Below are positions 24,759-32,986 of a stretch of 64,000 nt of DNA, piece by piece. This stretch comes from an uncultured Chitinophagaceae bacterium (GTDB taxonomy: Bacteria; Bacteroidota; Bacteroidia; Chitinophagales; Chitinophagaceae), in assembly GCA_937958995.1 (NCBI GenBank), contig CALGAP010000011.1, positions 62,001-126,000 on the forward strand. The letters are read 5' to 3'. The notes beneath the pieces were generated by a model, which saw only the letters and a program-made list of their open reading frames with translations, searched no databases and was not told the origin of the DNA. How positions within the stretch are numbered: the stretch's first letter is position 1; each line of letters starts with the position of its first letter. The translations under genes and the position numbers were made by a program.

Positions 24759-25679
24759 ATGAGTACTTCTGTTTACCGCTTTATTTTCATAGCTATTTTA
24801 TTGGCAGCCTGCGGCGGTCAGTCGGCTAATGTGGAAGGTGAAAAAGACAAGGAAGAAAGCAAGCCTGGCCGTGTGCTCCGGGAGACCATTGCCACCGGCG
24901 AAAAAGGTTATGTGACTATTTCCAGTTTCCGAAAAGAGGATATTTCCGAGGACCTCTGCCAGCAATGGGAATTGAACAAGAACGATGGCGCCAGCAGTCC
25001 CGAACTAATCGTGGACGAAAACAACGCTAAAATTTTTCCCCAGTACAATTTTTTCAAAGACGGATCGGTGGTTGAAAACCCGCGTCATCATATACGCGTC
25101 GGCAAATGGCGCCTGGCGGGCCGCGATTCGCTCATTCTTAATTTTAATGATGGCAGCCACCGTTGGTTTATTATCACTTCTGTGAATGCAAGGGAACTTC
25201 GACTGGTCACCAAAAACGAAGATGGCAAAGCGCTTTACCTCAACATGAGCGTCAGTGGCAAGGTGCACGAAAATATGCTCAACGATCCTTTTCACCCCAT
25301 AAACAATGAATGGCGCATTCCGCCCCAGGGACCGGAGGATGATTCTGCTATAAAAAAACGCGTAACCAATTGCCTGAAGTTTTTCGCTTTGTACTACCGC
25401 GATGTATTGCTGCGCGATAAATCATCCATCAATTTTGAAGGACTTCCGCATATATTCAATTGGTATCGCGGCGGAATTGGTCTGCCCGACCGCGAAAAGG
25501 TGGATGACTCCTGGATCGAATGTTTTTATAACAAAGAAGCCGCTTTGAAAGGCTATGGATTCCTGCGCAAGCTGATTGTGGACTACGAGTACGACTGGCC
25601 GGAGAAAGTGGAATGGTCGCTGCAAACGCACTCCGTGCTGGAACAGATGTATCACAAGACGCTTACAGTAAAAATGTAG
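24759..25679 (+). CDS. Lipoprotein with lipocalin-like N-terminal region
   Basis: 306 residues. A signal peptide with lipobox (LLAACGGQ) predicts lipidation at Cys18. Residues about 60-165 resemble a lipocalin-type beta domain: LCQQWELNKNDG, NFFKDGSVV, VGKWRLAGRDSLILNF, ARELRLVTKNEDG. The C-terminal 110 residues are helical and end in a Trp-rich stretch; I recognise no family there. It is divergent from the TonB receptor and followed by a terminator. Confidence 0.75.
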   Translation: MSTSVYRFIFIAILLAACGGQSANVEGEKDKEESKPGRVLRETIATGEKGYVTISSFRKEDISEDLCQQWELNKNDGASSPELIVDENNAKIFPQYNFFKDGSVVENPRHHIRVGKWRLAGRDSLILNFNDGSHRWFIITSVNARELRLVTKNEDGKALYLNMSVSGKVHENMLNDPFHPINNEWRIPPQGPEDDSAIKKRVTNCLKFFALYYRDVLLRDKSSINFEGLPHIFNWYRGGIGLPDREKVDDSWIECFYNKEAALKGYGFLRKLIVDYEYDWPEKVEWSLQTHSVLEQMYHKTLTVKM

Positions 25680-25710
25680 GGCGCAAACGGTCGAAACGCC
25701 TGCGCCCTCT
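25679..25710 (+). terminator. Terminator after the lipocalin-like lipoprotein gene
   Basis: GGGCGCA (25679-25685, the first G being the last base of the stop codon) pairs with TGCGCCC (25701-25707), and TCTTTGTCT follows. The 15-nt loop is longer than usual. Confidence 0.6.
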
Positions 25711-25732
25711 TTGTCTGATTCCGAACTATAAA

Positions 25733-26104
25733 CTATCGTGAAGGATTAGATACAGAACCTGATTGTGGTGTTTCAATAGCGTCAACGTTTAAGTTGAGAG
25801 TTCGTTGTATCCAGCCCGTGGTAAATCCCACCACAATCAGGGCGACGATTATGAGCAGTATCACCGCCCAGGCGGCTGCTCCTGAACGACGGCGTGGGTA
25901 GTTGCTGGCCTCCGCCACGCGCTCATTGTTCAACTCCGATTCGTTCAACATTCTTGCTTTTATGACCATTCCCGCATAGCGCGAGGAAAAACTGTCCACT
26001 TCACTTTGCGAGTTTACCACCTGCTCCGCTACAAACAATTCCTGGTTGCCCGAACTCTGGTAAGCCTGCACTACTACAGGAAATTCTCTTTCATTAACTA
26101 TCAT
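25733..26104 (-). CDS. Single-helix membrane protein, unknown
   Basis: 123 residues. The first 80 are soluble and predicted cytosolic (FPVVVQAYQSSGNQELFVAEQVV, then VDSFSSRYAGMVIKARML). A basic RRR precedes one membrane helix (AAWAVILLIIVALIVVGF, about 78-97). The last 25 residues are polar and external. I recognise no family. It stands alone between a convergent lipoprotein gene and 167 nt of non-coding sequence. Confidence 0.65.
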   Translation of the reverse strand: MIVNEREFPVVVQAYQSSGNQELFVAEQVVNSQSEVDSFSSRYAGMVIKARMLNESELNNERVAEASNYPRRRSGAAAWAVILLIIVALIVVGFTTGWIQRTLNLNVDAIETPQSGSVSNPSR

Positions 26105-26271
26105 GACAAATGGTATTTGGGTTGATGAATTTTACAATCAATAGTTGCAAATCCCGGACCGGGGCGAAGACTGAAGAGGGAACAAAAGAAGAGGGAAAAT
26201 GAATATGAAGGGTGTGGGGAATTATTTTCTCACCCAGTTGATATATTGAAAGTTGATTGCTGATTCTTTAA

Positions 26272-27360
26272 TTAAAGCGGCCAGTATATCGGCTTGCGCG
26301 CACGCATCGACCTGTACAGCGCCGTAAATATCTCCACGGTTTTGCGGCCCTCCTGTCCCGTTACCAGGGGGTTGCGATGGTTTTGGACAGCGTGTACAAA
26401 ATCACGGTTTTGTTGTTCTATGTAATAAACAACGGGATCAACGGAATTGAACTGTTCTGTATCGGCCTTGTGCCATCCGGCGAGCTGGGTTTCTTCCCCG
26501 GGAATAGTCCACAGATCGTTAAGCGGTGGTTCCTGGATGGTTGATTGTCCGGCGATGAACATAGCTCCGCCATCAGTCTGTACGCCGGCGGTAGCGCCGT
26601 TGCTGCCATGAATATGCACCTTGCCGTAGATGCCCGGCTTCTGCGAATTGCTCAGGATGATATTGGCCATAGCGCCATTTTTAAAACGCAGGATGGCCGC
26701 GGCCGTATCTTCCACTTCGATGTAAGGATGATTGATGTTTTGCCACACGCCATATAGTTCTTCAAATTCACTGCCCATATACCATTGCAACAGGTCGAGC
26801 TGGTGTGGCGCCTGGTTCACGAGCACGCCCCCACCTTCTTCTTTCCACTTGCCGCGCCAGGGATCGCTGCTGTAGTATTTTTCGTCGCGCCAGCCATACA
26901 TGATCACCACACCCAGCATAGGTGTGCCCAATTTGCCTGCATCGATTGCATCCTTAATGCGGCGGCAGGAAGGATAAAAACGCCGCTGGCTTATCATGCC
27001 GAGTTTTAGTCCTGTTCGGTTCGACATTTCAATCATCGCGTCGCAGTCTTCCAGCGTTACAGCCAGCGGTTTTTCTACCATCACATGTGCGCCATTTTGC
27101 ATGGCGGTTATGGCCGCCTCGCGATGTGCCGGGTGCGGGGTGCATATAATGGCAATGTCCACCCGCTCACGCTGTATCATTTCTGCAATGTCAGTATATG
27201 GCCTGGCTCCGAATTTGCCGGCGGTGGCTTCTGCTTTGGCAGCACTGCGACTTTGTACAGCTACCAGTTCTGTTTCTTCGATATTGAGAAAGGTTTGCGC
27301 ATGCACCTGTGCAATTTTTCCACAGCCTATGATCGCAGCCCTGAGTGTTTTCATTGCCAA
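26272..27360 (-). CDS. Gfo/Idh/MocA family NAD(P)-dependent oxidoreductase
   Basis: 362 residues. The N-terminal Rossmann fold shows LRAAIIGCGKIAQVHAQTF and IAIICTPHPAHREAA, then the family hallmark EKPLAVTLEDCDAMI with the catalytic Lys. The C-terminal alpha/beta domain contains GGGVLVNQAPHQLDLLQWYMG, where the conserved His occurs. These enzymes oxidise or reduce sugars and inositols; the substrate cannot be assigned. The gene starts 6 nt after the alcohol dehydrogenase stops, so the two may act on the same sugar or polyol. Confidence 0.93.
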   Translation of the reverse strand: MAMKTLRAAIIGCGKIAQVHAQTFLNIEETELVAVQSRSAAKAEATAGKFGARPYTDIAEMIQRERVDIAIICTPHPAHREAAITAMQNGAHVMVEKPLAVTLEDCDAMIEMSNRTGLKLGMISQRRFYPSCRRIKDAIDAGKLGTPMLGVVIMYGWRDEKYYSSDPWRGKWKEEGGGVLVNQAPHQLDLLQWYMGSEFEELYGVWQNINHPYIEVEDTAAAILRFKNGAMANIILSNSQKPGIYGKVHIHGSNGATAGVQTDGGAMFIAGQSTIQEPPLNDLWTIPGEETQLAGWHKADTEQFNSVDPVVYYIEQQNRDFVHAVQNHRNPLVTGQEGRKTVEIFTALYRSMRARKPIYWPL

Positions 27361-27366
27361 ATCTGT

Positions 27367-28398
27367 TTAGGGTTTCAAAATTACTTTCATCAATCCTTTT
27401 TCTTTTTTATAAAGCCGGTCAAACCATTGCGCGCCTTCCGATAAGGGCGCTTCCGCCGATAAAATAGCTTCCATATCCAGCTTGCCCTGCGAAATCAGGT
27501 CGAGTATTTCAGGATATTCACCATTGATGGCGCATGAACCCTGCAGGCGCAATTGTTTTGTAACAACTGCCTGCAGAGGAATGGGCACCTCGGGCGAAAG
27601 GTTGCCGAGCAGGGTCATCGTGCCCCCTTTTCTTAACAATGAAATGCCCAGCTGCACCGAAGCTGCCACGCCCACCACTTCAAGAGCACAATCGGCGCCG
27701 CGGTTATTGGTGAGATCATGAATTGTTTCCTGCAATTGAGGATCGTTGGGCACAAACGCGAATTCGGCTCCAAGCTTTTTTGCCAGTTCCAGTCGTGATG
27801 TTTCCAGGTCAACTGCCACAATATGTTTGCAGCCTCTGATGCGCAGCAGTTGAATCACAAACATGCCTACCATACCAGCGCCCACTACCAGCACGGTGTC
27901 ATCGGGATGGATCGGTGTAAGGTTGATGGCGTGTAATGATACCGCGGCGGGCTCCACCAGGGCGGCCTGCAAAAAGCTTACACCATCAGGTATGCGGTAT
28001 AAAATATGTTGCGGCACGGTGACGTACTCTGCAAAGGCGCCATGCTTCTTGAATTCGGGAGTTGACACGCCCAATACCATGCGGCCATCGCTGAGGTTGT
28101 ACATACCTCGCTGCGTGTACCAGTCATCTTTTCGGTATATGGTTGAGTCGAAGGTCACGCGGTCTCCTTTTTGCCAGCCGCTCACCTTCGGTCCCATGGC
28201 TTCTATCACGCCGCTCGCCTCATGACCCATGATGATGGGCGGTATTCTTCTGCCAGTGCTGCCATCCATGCCATGTACGTCGCTGCCGCATATACCCACA
28301 GCCTTCACGCGCACCAGCACTTCATCATCGGCCAGCCCGGGCATGGGCACATCCTGGTACACCAGCTTCATGTATTGTTCTAAGACGAGCGCCTTCAT
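27367..28398 (-). CDS. Zinc-dependent medium-chain alcohol/polyol dehydrogenase
   Basis: 343 residues. Catalytic zinc ligands are visible: Cys in GICGSDVHG, His-Glu in MGHEASG, and Glu in ALVEPAAVSLHA. The NAD-binding motif is VVGAGMVGMFVIQLL with Asp in VAVDLETSRL, suggesting NAD preference. The structural zinc loop is missing: the usual four Cys are absent from DSTIYRKDDWYTQRGMYNLSD. Some sorbitol dehydrogenases also lack that site. The start overlaps the stop of the methyltransferase gene by 4 nt. Substrate unknown. Confidence 0.92.
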   Translation of the reverse strand: MKALVLEQYMKLVYQDVPMPGLADDEVLVRVKAVGICGSDVHGMDGSTGRRIPPIIMGHEASGVIEAMGPKVSGWQKGDRVTFDSTIYRKDDWYTQRGMYNLSDGRMVLGVSTPEFKKHGAFAEYVTVPQHILYRIPDGVSFLQAALVEPAAVSLHAINLTPIHPDDTVLVVGAGMVGMFVIQLLRIRGCKHIVAVDLETSRLELAKKLGAEFAFVPNDPQLQETIHDLTNNRGADCALEVVGVAASVQLGISLLRKGGTMTLLGNLSPEVPIPLQAVVTKQLRLQGSCAINGEYPEILDLISQGKLDMEAILSAEAPLSEGAQWFDRLYKKEKGLMKVILKP

Positions 28399-29135
28399 AG
28401 TCTTGCTATTCTTAAAAAGACAGGAAAATAAAATTTTCTCGCATTATCATCCTGCCAGGTAGTTTTCAAAGTAGTGAAAAATGTATCAACGGGATTGTAA
28501 CCATTCGCTTTTATAAAATGCTGCACAGCCGACCAGGTGTTCAGGTATCCCCTGAACTGACCGGGCGTATAACTCAATTCAATAGCAAATTCCTTCGGCG
28601 GCAGCTCATCATAGGGAAACGGCACGGTGGCATAGTGTTCATCAATATACCTGCGCTCTTTATCCCAGTATGGGCCGGTTACATTTCGATAAAATGAGCT
28701 GATATGATTACTGATCGCTTCTTCTTCACACCTGGGCAGGCTGTAACCCCACACAGCCAGTACGGCGCCGGGGCGGGCCACCCGAAGCAGTTCGCTGCGA
28801 AACGCCGCGAAGTCGAACCAGTGATAAGCCTGGGCCACCGTAATGCAGTCAAACAATTGATCCGGAAATTCCGTGCGCTCAGCGGCGGCCACCGAATATA
28901 CTATATTGTCGAGCAATCCTGCTTGCTGCAATTGCTTTTCGCTGATGTCGGTAGCATAAACCTTCCTGAAAACGCCAGCCAGCGCCAAAGCCGCCTGCCC
29001 GTTGCCCGTGGCGCAATCCCACGCGAATTTTTTTTCTTTTACAAAGGAGAAAATATAATCGTAGAGTGCAGCCGGGTACACCGGCCGGTATTGTGCATAC
29101 AATGTTGCCTGTTCCGAAAAAAGGTCTTTTGCCAT
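28395..29135 (-). CDS. Class I SAM-dependent methyltransferase
   Basis: 246 residues. It starts MAKDLFSEQATLYAQYRPVYP, a beginning common to one class of small-molecule methyltransferases. The SAM motif is KFAWDCATGNGQAALALA, with Asp in VYATDISEKQL; the segment FDCITVAQAYHWFD follows (motif IV region). The substrate is not predictable. It sits between rpe and the alcohol dehydrogenase in a tight same-strand run. Confidence 0.9.
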   Translation of the reverse strand: MAKDLFSEQATLYAQYRPVYPAALYDYIFSFVKEKKFAWDCATGNGQAALALAGVFRKVYATDISEKQLQQAGLLDNIVYSVAAAERTEFPDQLFDCITVAQAYHWFDFAAFRSELLRVARPGAVLAVWGYSLPRCEEEAISNHISSFYRNVTGPYWDKERRYIDEHYATVPFPYDELPPKEFAIELSYTPGQFRGYLNTWSAVQHFIKANGYNPVDTFFTTLKTTWQDDNARKFYFPVFLRIARL

Positions 29136-29140
29136 TGCTC

Positions 29141-29791
29141 TTAGCCCAAATGTTTCAGCTGGCTGATTACGGCTTTGGGGTCTTTGGCTTTGAAAACGGT
29201 ATTGCCTGCCACCAGCACATCGGCGCCTGCACCGGCAATTTCTTTGGCATTGTCTAAGGTAACGCCGCCATCTATTTCGATCAGTACTTTCAATCCTCTT
29301 TCATCGATCATGCGGCGCAGCTCCTTTATCTTCTGCAACGTATGGGGTATGAACTGTTGCCCGCCAAAACCAGGATTCACACTCATCAGGTTCACTACGT
29401 CAATATCGTGCAGAATATCTTTCAGGCTTTCCACCGGAGTATGCGGATTTACAGCTACGCCCGCCTTCATACCCAGCGATTTGATCTGCTCAATATTGCG
29501 GTGCAGGTGCACACAAGCTTCGATATGCACGGTCAAAATATCGGCGCCCGCTTTCTTAAATGCCTCTGTATATTTTTCCGGCTCCCATATCATCAAATGC
29601 ACGTCGCAGGGCTTTTTTGCCACAGTCTTTATCTTTTCTATCACCGGCAATCCATAACTGATGTTAGGCACAAAACGCCCATCCATCACATCCAAGTGAA
29701 ACCAATCGGCCTCGCTTTCATTTACCAACATACACTCATCATACAACCTCAAAAAATCAGAAGCCAATAACGAAGGAGCAACTATCAGCAT
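29141..29791 (-). CDS. rpe: Ribulose-phosphate 3-epimerase
   Basis: 216 residues, standard. It interconverts ribulose 5-phosphate and xylulose 5-phosphate. The metal ligands are in WFHLDVMDGRFVPNISYG (His, Asp), CDVHLMI (His) and EIDGGVTLDNA (Asp). The phosphate loop is VAGNTVFKAKDP, and NPGFGGQQFIP is the mobile loop. It is 5 nt upstream of the methyltransferase gene. The enzyme supplies ribose phosphate to PRPP, relevant to the trp and his pathways in general but not specifically linked here. Confidence 0.97.
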   Translation of the reverse strand: MLIVAPSLLASDFLRLYDECMLVNESEADWFHLDVMDGRFVPNISYGLPVIEKIKTVAKKPCDVHLMIWEPEKYTEAFKKAGADILTVHIEACVHLHRNIEQIKSLGMKAGVAVNPHTPVESLKDILHDIDVVNLMSVNPGFGGQQFIPHTLQKIKELRRMIDERGLKVLIEIDGGVTLDNAKEIAGAGADVLVAGNTVFKAKDPKAVISQLKHLG

Positions 29792-29843
29792 AAATCTTTA
29801 TTGTCAATTATTCAGATTCCTTAATCAATTTCAAATTCAATAT

Positions 29844-30860
29844 TTATCTTACTCTTCTCAGCCCCGCCCTCGCATCATCATCATCCGGGTCCAGGGAAAG
29901 CGTTCTCTGGTAATTTTGTATGGCCTGCTCCCTGTCGCCAAGTGCTTCATAACAACGCGCCATCCAGTAGTAGGTATCAGCATGCAGGTTGGCCACGGTG
30001 AGTGCGGTCTTCAGTACGTTGAGCGCTTCATTGTATTGTTTCTTTTCGTACAAAATAACAGCTTTCTCCACATGTGCGTCGGCAAAACGCCAGTCGCGCC
30101 TGATGCATTCATCGAACATGGCATCGGCCGAGTCGTATTTTTTGGTGTAGGAATAGTAAAGTCCCTTGACGAAATGGGCATCCGGGAATTCGTTGTTCAC
30201 ATCTTTGGCAATCAGTTCATCGCAGAGCGCCGGCGTCTTGGGATTGAGTTGTTTCGCGTAAAAACCCGCCAGTGTAATGCCATTATAATAAATAGGCTGC
30301 GCGGCATAGGAACGTTCCAGCGCGGCAATGGCGCCAGCAGTGTCTCTCAGCCTGCTCAACAGGATGGCCTTGTTATACCAGGCCTCGAAATTGGTGGAAT
30401 CGGTCTGCAGCATTTCATCATACTGCGCCACAGCACGCGCGTGCTGGCCGATCTGCTCATATATTTCACTCAGCCGGCGGCGCAGGTCAATGCTCTGCGG
30501 CCATTTTTTGATGCAGTCGTTTAAAAGGCCGATGGCTTCACCGGGTTTGTTGACCAGCATCAGGTTGTTGACATATTCCAGCGCCATCCCCTCCACCGGG
30601 TTCAGCTCCCAGGCTTTTTTATAGTCGGCGGTAGCTAACTCGTGGAGGTCGTTCTGGGAAAGACGCAAGGCGCGTTCGGCGTACAAACGCGGCTCGTCGG
30701 GAAACCTGCTTATGCTGTCAGTAAGACTGGCATAGGGAGGTGCATGAAGAATATCGCCAGGGTTTCCTTTTTTATCGGAGAAATCGCAACCAGTCAAAGA
30801 AATTCCGAGAATCACTATCAACCAATACGAACGGATTACCCTGTATTTCAAACTGTTCAT
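29844..30860 (-). CDS. TPR-repeat lipoprotein
   Basis: 338 residues. The signal peptide ends at the lipobox SLTGCDF. From about residue 45 the protein is a chain of at least seven TPR units, for example DLHELATADYKKAWELNPVEG, HARAVAQYDEMLQTDSTNFEAWYNKAILL, AHVEKAVILYEKKQYNEALNVLKTAL and the last TYYWMARCYEALGDREQAIQNYQ. Such lipoproteins act as periplasmic or outer-membrane adaptors. It is the first gene of the minus-strand run containing rpe and is divergent from the PD40 lipoprotein gene. Confidence 0.88.
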   Translation of the reverse strand: MNSLKYRVIRSYWLIVILGISLTGCDFSDKKGNPGDILHAPPYASLTDSISRFPDEPRLYAERALRLSQNDLHELATADYKKAWELNPVEGMALEYVNNLMLVNKPGEAIGLLNDCIKKWPQSIDLRRRLSEIYEQIGQHARAVAQYDEMLQTDSTNFEAWYNKAILLSRLRDTAGAIAALERSYAAQPIYYNGITLAGFYAKQLNPKTPALCDELIAKDVNNEFPDAHFVKGLYYSYTKKYDSADAMFDECIRRDWRFADAHVEKAVILYEKKQYNEALNVLKTALTVANLHADTYYWMARCYEALGDREQAIQNYQRTLSLDPDDDDARAGLRRVR

Positions 30861-30864
30861 ACGA

Positions 30865-30872
30865 CAAAACTA
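30865..30872 (-). promoter_or_regulatory. Exact -7 element before the TPR lipoprotein gene
   Basis: TAGTTTTG on the minus strand matches TAnnTTTG exactly and ends 4 nt before the ATG at 30860. If used, the mRNA would be leaderless or nearly so. The -33 element is unclear. Confidence 0.5.
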
Positions 30873-30930
30873 ACCGATTTTGGGCAAGTGCTTATGACAA
30901 TATCCTGACAGATGCCGGATTTAACAAAAA

Positions 30931-30938
30931 TAACTTTG
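30931..30938 (+). promoter_or_regulatory. Exact -7 element before the PD40 lipoprotein gene
   Basis: TAACTTTG matches TAnnTTTG exactly. Initiation near 30943 would give a 20-nt leader to the ATG at 30963. It is back-to-back with the minus-strand element at 30865-30872. Confidence 0.55.
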
Positions 30939-30962
30939 CGCCGTAATTCAAAAACGATATAA

Positions 30963-32066
30963 ATGAAACGATTTGCAGCGATTTCTTTGACCTTTTTGTT
31001 AGCTACCTATTTCAGTAGCTGCAACAACTCCCCCACCCAAACCGCGGAACAAACCTCTTCAGATACCCTTGCATATCCTGAAGAAACCCATTTTAAGAAT
31101 TTGCAGCAACTTACTTTCGGGGGCGATAATGCCGAAGCATATTTCAGTTATGATGGCCAATGGCTGATCTTTCAACGCACACAGCCCAAAGATGGTATCA
31201 ACTGCGACCAGATGTTCATTGGCAAAATACCTACCCAACCGGGTGAGAAGTTTGAATATAAGATGGTGAGCACCGGCAAAGGCAGAACTACCTGTGGCTT
31301 TTTCACCAAAGATGGCAAGCACGTAATCTATGCCAGCACCCACCTGGGGGGCGACGATTGTCCGCCCATTCCCGACCGCAGTAAATATGGCAACCGCTAT
31401 ATATGGCCATTGTACGACAGCTACGATATTTTCATGGCCGACCTCGACGGTAATATTGTAAAACAGCTGACCAACTCGAAAGGCTATGATGCAGAAGCAA
31501 CGCTTTCGCCCGATGGTAAGAAAATGATTTATACCAGCGTGAAAGACGGCGACCTGGATTTGTACATTATGGACCTGGAAACAGGTGAGGAAAAACGCAT
31601 CACTTCCGAATTGGGTTATGATGGCGGTGCGTGGTTTAGTCCCGACGGAACAAAAATCATCTGGCGCGCCTCACGACCAAAGACACCCGAAGAAATCAAG
31701 GAATACAAAGAATTGTTGGCCGAGGGTCTTGTTGCCCCCACTAATATGGAAGTGTTTATAGCCAATGCAGATGGCAGCGATGCCAAACAAATAACATCAT
31801 TTGGCCAGGCCAACTGGGCGCCTGTGTTTATTCCCGACAGCAAACGAATCATTTTTGCCTCCAATCACGAATACAGCAGGGGATTTCCTTTCAACATGTA
31901 CATACTGGATGAAGATGGAAAGAATCTGCAGAAGGTGAGCCGCGATAAAGGATTCGATGCATTCCCCATGTTTTCTCCTGACGGAAAGAAAATTGTTTTC
32001 TGCAGCAACAGGAATAATGGTGGCACACGCGATACAAATATCTTCATCGCAGACTGGGTAGAATAA
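30963..32066 (+). CDS. PD40/TolB-like beta-propeller lipoprotein
   Basis: 367 residues. The lipobox YFSSCNN predicts a lipid anchor at Cys20. The rest is a six-bladed propeller of PD40 repeats: AYFSYDGQWLIFQRTQ, FFTKDGKHVIYAST, ATLSPDGKKMIYTSVKDGDLDLY, AWFSPDGTKIIWRAS, PVFIPDSKRIIFASN and PMFSPDGKKIVFCSNR. Propellers of this kind bind proteins or peptidoglycan partners and have no enzymatic motif here. It is monocistronic by appearance and followed by a long imperfect hairpin at 32135-32193. Confidence 0.9.
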   Translation: MKRFAAISLTFLLATYFSSCNNSPTQTAEQTSSDTLAYPEETHFKNLQQLTFGGDNAEAYFSYDGQWLIFQRTQPKDGINCDQMFIGKIPTQPGEKFEYKMVSTGKGRTTCGFFTKDGKHVIYASTHLGGDDCPPIPDRSKYGNRYIWPLYDSYDIFMADLDGNIVKQLTNSKGYDAEATLSPDGKKMIYTSVKDGDLDLYIMDLETGEEKRITSELGYDGGAWFSPDGTKIIWRASRPKTPEEIKEYKELLAEGLVAPTNMEVFIANADGSDAKQITSFGQANWAPVFIPDSKRIIFASNHEYSRGFPFNMYILDEDGKNLQKVSRDKGFDAFPMFSPDGKKIVFCSNRNNGGTRDTNIFIADWVE

Positions 32067-32134
32067 ATCGTTTGTGCAACAGATTAAGTAGTGAATACTG
32101 ACGAATCATAATGGGACTATATCCCCACAAATGC

Positions 32135-32193
32135 AGTACTGGAGCGGGTTTCAGCGAAAAAATTTTATAAGTTTTCGCGCCCGCTTTAGTACT
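32135..32193. terminator. Large imperfect hairpin after the PD40 gene
   Basis: AGTACT-AGCGGG-GCGAAAA pairs with TTTTCGC-CCCGCT-AGTACT, interrupted by a 2-nt mismatch and an asymmetric bulge, around the loop AATTTTATAAG. It lies between the PD40 gene and the ECF sigma gene. A terminator is the simplest reading, though a T tract after the stem is weak. Confidence 0.5.
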
Positions 32194-32283
32194 TTAATGT
32201 TGATGAATGTTTCTATATTAGGGTTACGAAAAATTGGTACACCCAAAGGTTAATGCCATTTTGTGCGAACTCAACAAGAGTCA

Positions 32284-32859
32284 ATGACCGAAACAGAAAT
32301 CATTGCGGGGTTAAAAAAAGGCGATCAACGTAGCTACGAATTACTTTACGATAAGTTTTACCGGAGAATAAGATTCTTCGCCGACCAGTATGTAAACGAT
32401 TTGGAAGTGGCTCACGAACTAACGGTTGATGCCTTCATCAAACTGTGGGAGAAACGCGAAGACTTCGACACGGTTTACAATATCAAAGCATTCTTATTTA
32501 TCACTGTGAGAAATGCCAGCCTGAATCATCTCAGGATTCAGAAAAGAAGGAAGCAGGCACACGAAGAAATGTTGTATACTGCAGAAGCAAACAGTGATTA
32601 TGTGATGGCCAAAGCCATCATGGTCGATATTGTGAGTCATATTTTCCGCGAATCGGGAAGCTTAACCAATAAAAGCAGGCAGATCTTTCATCTTCGCTAC
32701 ATCGAGGGACTGAGTTACCAGGAAATTGCGCACCGCCTGCATATATCGGTTGACAATGTGCGCGTGCAACATGCCAATGCCTTGAACACTTTACGGATTT
32801 TACTAAAAAGGAAAGGACTTCTGCTGCTGGCCCTCATATTTGCATTATTGCTCATGTAA
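32284..32859 (+). CDS. ECF RNA polymerase sigma factor with hydrophobic C-terminal tail
   Basis: 191 residues from the ATG at 32284; the upstream GTG at 32263 is less likely. Region 2 is at about 20-85 (SYELLYDKFYRRIRFFADQYVND, VDAFIKLWEK, FLFITVRNASLNHLR) and region 4 at about 125-175 (FHLRYIEGLSYQEIAHRLHISVDNVRVQHANAL). After this, the chain ends in KRKGLLLLALIFALLLM, a 16-residue hydrophobic segment that could contact the membrane. The gene pairs with the FecR-type anti-sigma factor downstream and the SusC/SusD genes, the standard transport-signalling layout in Bacteroidota. Confidence 0.93.
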   Translation: MTETEIIAGLKKGDQRSYELLYDKFYRRIRFFADQYVNDLEVAHELTVDAFIKLWEKREDFDTVYNIKAFLFITVRNASLNHLRIQKRRKQAHEEMLYTAEANSDYVMAKAIMVDIVSHIFRESGSLTNKSRQIFHLRYIEGLSYQEIAHRLHISVDNVRVQHANALNTLRILLKRKGLLLLALIFALLLM

Positions 32860-32986
32860 TCTACCCGCAAAAGTTTTTTTTAATTTTTTTTCAAATTTTT
32901 TTTTATGAAATGCGCGCTCAGTTGTTTTAATAGTGTGCGCTTGTGAAAATGGATGTGTACCGAGGCCCATTACTAACATAGCTTCT
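32860..32986. other. AT-rich spacer between sigma and anti-sigma genes
   Basis: The gap holds several long T runs (about 32873-32904) and no gene. No stem precedes the T runs convincingly, so terminator function is not claimed. Confidence 0.3.
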
